A stretch of DNA of 19,352 nt from JAZKFP01 sp040386355 (GTDB lineage: Bacteria; Pseudomonadota; Gammaproteobacteria; Pseudomonadales; UBA6940): NCBI GenBank assembly GCA_040386355.1, contig JAZKFP010000171.1, forward strand, positions 1 through 19,352. The letters are read 5' to 3'. The position numbers and the translations under genes were made by a program. Shown here one piece after another: positions 15,604 through 19,352 of this stretch. How positions within the stretch are numbered: the first letter of the stretch is position 1; each line of letters starts with the position of its first letter. The notes beneath the pieces are model-generated. The model was given only the letters and a program-made list of their open reading frames with translations, ran no database searches and had not been told where the DNA came from.

Positions 15604-15776
15604 GTTAAGTGTAGCGGTGAAGCATGAATATTTTTTTTCATTTGCAAGGCGCTTTGACGCAACGTAGCCAAAGCTTTACGCACGCAAGAGTGCTGTGACG
15701 CGCTCTTGCGGTCTTAACATAGTAAGTGGAAGAAAAGATCATGATGAACACCTAATTTTCAAACGCTACGGGTATA
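15579..15776 (-). mobile_element. MITE-like palindromic element, copy 2 (about 198 bp, inverted)
   Basis: Opposite orientation to the element at 13552-13744. Terminal inverted repeats are 15579-15605 and 15750-15776, both starting TATACCCGTAGCG from the outside, with 2-3 mismatches between them. The outer flanks are GA-TA and TA-GA, which suggests a TA target-site duplication. Identical runs shared with copy 1 are 15733-15761, 15663-15682 and 15616-15632. The central hairpin 15685-15693 / 15700-15708 keeps the loop of copy 1 but has different stem bases. The left end is fused in frame to the preceding gene and ends it. No protein is encoded. Size, TIR length and TA flanks resemble Correia-type elements of Neisseria in design, though the sequence is different. 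Confidence 0.87.
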
Positions 15777-15871
15777 TAGATTGAGAAAAAATTTCTGACT
15801 ATTCATAGTTATCTTTAAACCTGCTTACTAGACACCAACGCAAATAGGAATTATTATCATTTGCGTTTAAG

Positions 15872-15900
15872 GCGAGATCTACTGGATCTCGCTTATTTTA
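15872..15900 (+). terminator. Rho-independent terminator
   Basis: GCGAGATC (15872-15879) and GATCTCGC (15885-15892) form a perfect 8-bp GC-containing stem with a TACTG loop, followed by TTATTTTA (15893-15900). It lies 38 bp before the next start. It probably terminated the 15211 gene before the MITE separated them by about 200 bp, and it isolates the downstream 870-residue gene, which then needs its own promoter. The rest of the 15604-15929 gap is the element plus ~95 bp without a visible gene. Confidence 0.75.
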
Positions 15901-15929
15901 TGGTTAGTGAAAAGTAGGGTAAAGAGACG

Positions 15930-18542
15930 ATGCAGTCGGCTAGCGATCAACAAAGATTAAATAGTTCACCTTTCATATTTCCTTTTAATCAAACCTCTTC
16001 AGTATCTTCTTCTCCGCGAAGTCCATCTGTTTCCTTGCCGAACCCAATTTCACCTTGCATTACTTCTTCTTCAATGAGAAGTCCTGCTTCAGCCATCTCA
16101 AAAAAAACGTCAAAGATTACTATCTATGAAACTGATTTGGATTGGTCCCTGCGACAGAGTGAAGTTCAGCAATACCACAATGCTAAAAATACTCCAGCAA
16201 ACAAAGAAGTACTAAATTCACCCATTGAAAAGACCCAATGTCGCTTAAAGCAATTACGAAGTGACCTTGCTCACACAATAGACCCAATGCGTATTCAAAA
16301 AATTGAACAACGAATTGAACGCCTAGCATTGCGCTTATCACAACTCAAATGGTTGTTGAATCAAGAACGATTTACTGTTATTGGATTAGACGGTTGGGGT
16401 GAAGGATGCACCGTTTATGAAGATGGTAATGAGTTATCTCCTCAGCAACTAAAGCACGGACAAGTGCTTGGTGAATACGATGCGGTAGTTTGTAAAATAA
16501 ACGAAGATGTTAAAGTTTTTCGTTTAAACGGCACCATCCCTTTGCAAGAACAAATCCAACAACAAATAAAATATCAAGATGTGGTTCCGCATGCGTTTTA
16601 TTTGCATAGTTCACAGTTTATTGAACAACACAAACAATTAACTTCTTTGTCTTTTTCAGAAATAGAAAAAATTTCCGGTGCGTTATTAAAAAAATCCGGT
16701 TGGTTTGGAAAAAAAGAGTTGTGGGTAAAAGGTACGGAAAAAGTCAGTGGTGCGCCGATTGATGGTTTTGATGACAGTGCTTATTTAGCAAGTACGGCAG
16801 TGGATGGCGTATGGCAGCCTTTATTATATTTAGGCGTATTGTCGTTTTTTACACCCTGGGTTGTGATAGGTGAGAAAGGATTGCGTGGTGAATATTTAGA
16901 AAATAAAGAAAGTCGGCAACAGCTAAAGCAAGAATTAGTCGATCTTAAACCTGAATTAATTAGTAAATTAAAACAAGCTTTAAATTTAAAAAGAGAGGAT
17001 ATCGATTTAGATAGTCCAGCTAAAAAAGCAGAATATATTACTCAATTAAAAAGTATTGTTAATCCTTCGAGTGCTAATGGCATAAATAGCTTAAATGATG
17101 AAAAAGAAAAAGCACTAACTACCATGTTGCATTTACAAGGTTTGATGACTCTTGAAGATGAGTTAACCGAAAATAATTTAGATAAAAAAGAATCTTGGTT
17201 GGCCATGCGTGGTATGCAAGGCATGTTGGCATCCATGGTTGCATTTTCAAGTGATGCCGTAATTACTTTTATTACAATGCTTGCAAAACCAGGAGCAGCT
17301 ACTGTTCTACAAGTCGGTTCGCATATTGGTAATGCGGGATTGGGAGTAATGGGTGTTGCACAATTTTTAATGATGCTATCTGGTGGAATTAAAGCGGGTC
17401 GAGGTGTAAAAGAGCAGCATGCAATTAAATCATTAATAAAGAAACTTCAAAACTCTAAAATTAATTTTAATGAAAGTGTTTTTAAATCAATTGAAAAAAA
17501 TCTAAAAAATCAAGCCAGCGTTATTTGGAAAAAGAAGATTTGGCCTGGCGCTTCTTTAAGTGTTGGTCAAGCTTTAATGTGTACTGCTAGTGCTTTAGCT
17601 TTAGTAACTTTATTTTCAGGAGCTGCATTCGCTTGGTACATTACGATTCCATTATTAGTAGTAGGTGTCGCACTGACGTTGCTTTCTGCATTGTATTTAC
17701 AGAAAAAAGGTGAAGCGTTAGAAGAAGATTTATTTGCTCAAGAAGAAGGCTTTACTCCTAAAGCCTTATTAGAGAATACTATTCAAAATTTAAAGGAAAA
17801 ACCTGGCAGCACAGTTGAATTATTAACTGGTGTTAAATCAAAAATTCAAGAAGATTTTATAAATGCTGAAAAACGACTCACTAAAATTGAGGAATCAGAA
17901 CAAAAAATTGAAGCGCATCATTCAAGTTTAGTTCAGCGTTTAAAACGTAAAACTGGATATGAAAAATTATCTAATGTACAACCGATTCAATTTTCGGATA
18001 TCCAAGAGTTACATGTTGGCTTAAATGAAAATAATAAAGTCGATTCGGTTTTAAATTATATTCGCCAAATTGGAAAAGAAGATGAGTTTGTCGAAGCGCT
18101 TTTTGCAAAAAGACATTCTGATGTAAAAAATGCAAAAAAATCAGAACCAACAAAGATAGATGATCTTAAAAATTATGATGTATTTAGTAGAATTGAGATT
18201 CCCAATGTTCGCCCAATAGAATCTTTTAAATTGTCACGTCCTTGGAAAATAAAAGATACACGCTTAATGCACCCTAGCGGTCAAATTAAAGAAAATCATG
18301 CATTGTATCAATTAAATGAAATATTGTTGTCTGAAAACATTGATAGAAAGGATGAACTGAAACAACATTTCTACGAAACCGCATTAGAAACCATTATCGA
18401 TTTCTCTAAAAATCGTGTGCGTGCGCAACAATCGGCTCGTAGAGAGCTTTTACTGAATATGATGGAAAATGATTTGTTAACAGCTAACGTTCTCGCGAAC
18501 GACTCGAGCCCGTCCCATGCGGCTAACGATAACGCGGCTTGA
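15930..18542 (+). CDS. Large orphan protein with Ser/Pro-rich N-terminus, coiled coils and several membrane segments
   Basis: No recognised family. In order: a disordered Ser/Pro-rich tail (residues 1-57) with repeated Ser-Pro pairs such as SSPRSPS; a coiled-coil-like charged helix (about 98-140); a compact domain around residues 148-290 with ERFTVIGLDGWGEGCTVYED; hydrophobic segments near 293-315, 431-455, 465-487, 547-566 and 568-592; a charged helical region (about 640-685, RLTKIEESEQKIEAHH); and a helical C-terminus. No Sec signal is present. The layout of cytosolic domains around paired hydrophobic helices resembles large membrane-targeted effectors of Legionellales in style only. The start has a purine-rich AAAGAGA upstream. 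The last 22 codons run antisense to the conserved end of the pseudopilin gene, so this C-terminus may be read-through after loss of an earlier stop. Confidence 0.8.
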   Translation: MQSASDQQRLNSSPFIFPFNQTSSVSSSPRSPSVSLPNPISPCITSSSMRSPASAISKKTSKITIYETDLDWSLRQSEVQQYHNAKNTPANKEVLNSPIEKTQCRLKQLRSDLAHTIDPMRIQKIEQRIERLALRLSQLKWLLNQERFTVIGLDGWGEGCTVYEDGNELSPQQLKHGQVLGEYDAVVCKINEDVKVFRLNGTIPLQEQIQQQIKYQDVVPHAFYLHSSQFIEQHKQLTSLSFSEIEKISGALLKKSGWFGKKELWVKGTEKVSGAPIDGFDDSAYLASTAVDGVWQPLLYLGVLSFFTPWVVIGEKGLRGEYLENKESRQQLKQELVDLKPELISKLKQALNLKREDIDLDSPAKKAEYITQLKSIVNPSSANGINSLNDEKEKALTTMLHLQGLMTLEDELTENNLDKKESWLAMRGMQGMLASMVAFSSDAVITFITMLAKPGAATVLQVGSHIGNAGLGVMGVAQFLMMLSGGIKAGRGVKEQHAIKSLIKKLQNSKINFNESVFKSIEKNLKNQASVIWKKKIWPGASLSVGQALMCTASALALVTLFSGAAFAWYITIPLLVVGVALTLLSALYLQKKGEALEEDLFAQEEGFTPKALLENTIQNLKEKPGSTVELLTGVKSKIQEDFINAEKRLTKIEESEQKIEAHHSSLVQRLKRKTGYEKLSNVQPIQFSDIQELHVGLNENNKVDSVLNYIRQIGKEDEFVEALFAKRHSDVKNAKKSEPTKIDDLKNYDVFSRIEIPNVRPIESFKLSRPWKIKDTRLMHPSGQIKENHALYQLNEILLSENIDRKDELKQHFYETALETIIDFSKNRVRAQQSARRELLLNMMENDLLTANVLANDSSPSHAANDNAA

Positions 18543-18980
18543 TCCGGAAAGATTGTGATGACAGACCTGAATCGATCCTGGCCAAATCGTTCCAGTAAAT
18601 GCAGCAAAATCCGCTGACGGGTTTAATAAATTACCTTGAACCTGTATGAGAACTGGTCTTTCATTTGGCCAGCTCTTGTGTTTTTCTCCAGCGTCTAACA
18701 TTCCATTCTGATTGGCATCCTCAAACACGATCCAATTCTTTCCGTTTATCTGACACGCTTGTCCATTCGCTAAACAAAAATTCCAGTTTTTACCGCTGTA
18801 ACGAGCATTTAATCGAGTATCACGAATGAGACTTTCTATTGTATGTACCGTTTGATTGCGTTCATACAATGCAGTGGTATGCGTCCAAGCAGACCACGCA
18901 TGCGTGCTAATGATTGCGACAATTACTAGTACAATCATAATTTCGATAAAACTTATGCCTCGGAAATTTTTAATGTGCAT
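18477..18980 (-). CDS. fimT: Type IV pilus pseudopilin, FimT/GspH family
   Basis: Minor pseudopilin of the type IV pilus or type II secretion machinery, placed in the inner membrane before assembly. It has a short leader, MHIKNFRG, with the prepilin peptidase site after Gly8, then ISFIEIMIVLVIVAIIS: Glu at position +5 and the hydrophobic N-terminal helix are both correct. Downstream features are FimT-like: ERNQTVHTIESLIRDTRLNA, VFEDANQNGMLDAGE and the terminal SSRVIVSRMGRARVV. Cysteines occur at FCLANGQAC, VC and the final C. The 167-aa length is typical. It diverges from thiO, as I recall for fimT and a D-amino-acid-oxidase-like gene in P. aeruginosa, which supports FimT over GspH. The 3' end overlaps the convergent 870-residue gene by 66 bp. 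The ribosome-binding site is weak (GAGACGGA). Confidence 0.88.
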   Translation of the reverse strand: MHIKNFRGISFIEIMIVLVIVAIISTHAWSAWTHTTALYERNQTVHTIESLIRDTRLNARYSGKNWNFCLANGQACQINGKNWIVFEDANQNGMLDAGEKHKSWPNERPVLIQVQGNLLNPSADFAAFTGTIWPGSIQVCHHNLSGSSRVIVSRMGRARVVRENVSC

Positions 18981-19097
18981 GATGAATCCGTCTCATTCAG
19001 AAATAAGAACGTTATCTTCTTGAATGCAGATCTATTAAAAAAGCTATTTCCTATGAAATTGTGATGCGTCTCGCTAAAACAAAGTGAGTTTTAATTT

Positions 19098-19127
19098 TTG
19101 AGACTCGACCTTAAAAACAGGTAAGAT
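19098..19127 (+). promoter_or_regulatory. Candidate sigma-70 promoter of thiO
   Basis: TTGAGA (19098-19103) and TAAGAT (19122-19127) are separated by 18 bp and lie 35 bp before the thiO start, giving a leader of about 28 nt. That leaves no room for a TPP riboswitch in the leader. Each box matches the consensus in 4-5 of 6 positions; the assignment is by eye. Confidence 0.42.
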
Positions 19128-19161
19128 GCTTCAAACTTAAAATTGAAAAAAAGAGGGCAGC

Positions 19162-19352
19162 ATGTCTCGAGTCACTGATGTTGTAGTGATTGGTGCTGGA
19201 ATTATTGGATTGCTCACGACGTACTATTTAGTGAAGCGAGGCTATTCGGTTTGCCTGCTGGATCGTAATGAACCGGGACGTGAAGCTTCCTGGGCGGGCG
19301 GAGGTATTTTATCGCCAATTATTCCATGGGAAGAACCCAAAAATCTAATGGC
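19162..19352 (+). CDS. thiO: Glycine oxidase ThiO-like FAD enzyme (5' part only)
   Basis: Start of an FAD-dependent amine oxidase, cut by the window edge after 63 codons. VVVIGAGIIGLLTTYYLVKRGYSVCLLDRN is the Rossmann dinucleotide-binding fold (GxGxxG at residues 11-16 and acidic residue at the end of the second strand). It is followed by the EASWAGGGILSPIIPW stretch characteristic of ThiO. ThiO oxidises glycine to iminoacetate for the thiazole of thiamine. The start at 19162 has AGAGGG at 19152-19157, 4-5 nt upstream. Divergence from the pseudopilin gene is consistent with a conserved gammaproteobacterial arrangement. D-amino-acid oxidase is the alternative within this superfamily; the SPIIPW segment favours ThiO. 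Confidence 0.85.
   Translation, partial: MSRVTDVVVIGAGIIGLLTTYYLVKRGYSVCLLDRNEPGREASWAGGGILSPIIPWEEPKNLM

Noticed and set aside
13552..15776. Interpretation of the repeated sequence as a CRISPR array or tRNA-flanked integrated element
   Set aside because: There are only two copies, inverted and 1.8 kb apart, without spacers; no tRNA gene or integrase is visible in the window.

Overview
The window is AT-rich, gene-dense bacterial DNA. Gene content points to a gammaproteobacterium: a chaperone-usher pilus locus, a DUF1302/DUF1329/YCF48/MMPL envelope operon, and a FimT-type pseudopilin gene divergent from a ThiO-like oxidase gene, an arrangement I recall from Pseudomonas aeruginosa. A eukaryotic-style RING-H2 protein and several large orphan genes without signal peptides suggest a host-associated lineage such as Legionellales. 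That placement is an inference; no 16S or other marker gene lies in the window.

Layout. (1) 1-3641: end of a chaperone-usher pilus locus: a spore-coat-U-like subunit and an outer-membrane usher on the + strand, then the periplasmic chaperone on the - strand, overlapping the usher tail to tail. (2) 3925-5391: small single genes: a DUF1993 protein, a membrane-anchored RING-H2 protein, and a CPXCG zinc-ribbon protein. (3) 5573-12818: a four-gene + strand operon, DUF1302 outer-membrane protein, DUF1329 periplasmic protein, YCF48-like repeat protein and MMPL/RND transporter. The last three genes overlap by 4 bp, so they look translationally coupled. They probably form one envelope system that moves a hydrophobic substrate; the substrate is not visible from sequence. 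(4) 12870-13498: a Phd/YefM antitoxin and PIN-domain toxin pair. (5) 13552-18542: an accessory block with two inverted copies of a ~195-bp MITE-like element, a helical-repeat protein, a small protein with an NLS-like motif, and an 870-residue multi-membrane-segment protein. (6) 18477-19352: a FimT/GspH pseudopilin on the - strand and the start of thiO on the + strand.

The most notable structure is the pair of MITE-like elements. They have 26-27 bp terminal inverted repeats, apparent TA target duplication in one copy, stop codons in all three inward frames at the termini, and a conserved internal hairpin. Copy two sits exactly at the 3' end of the 15211-15603 gene and supplies its last seven residues and stop codon; removing it in silico restores a short alternative C-terminus upstream of an intact terminator. 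A second boundary oddity is at 18477-18542, where the 870-residue gene reads 66 bp into the antisense of the conserved end of the pseudopilin gene. The three orphan genes and the RING protein are candidate host-interaction proteins, but secretion is not demonstrated by anything visible here.
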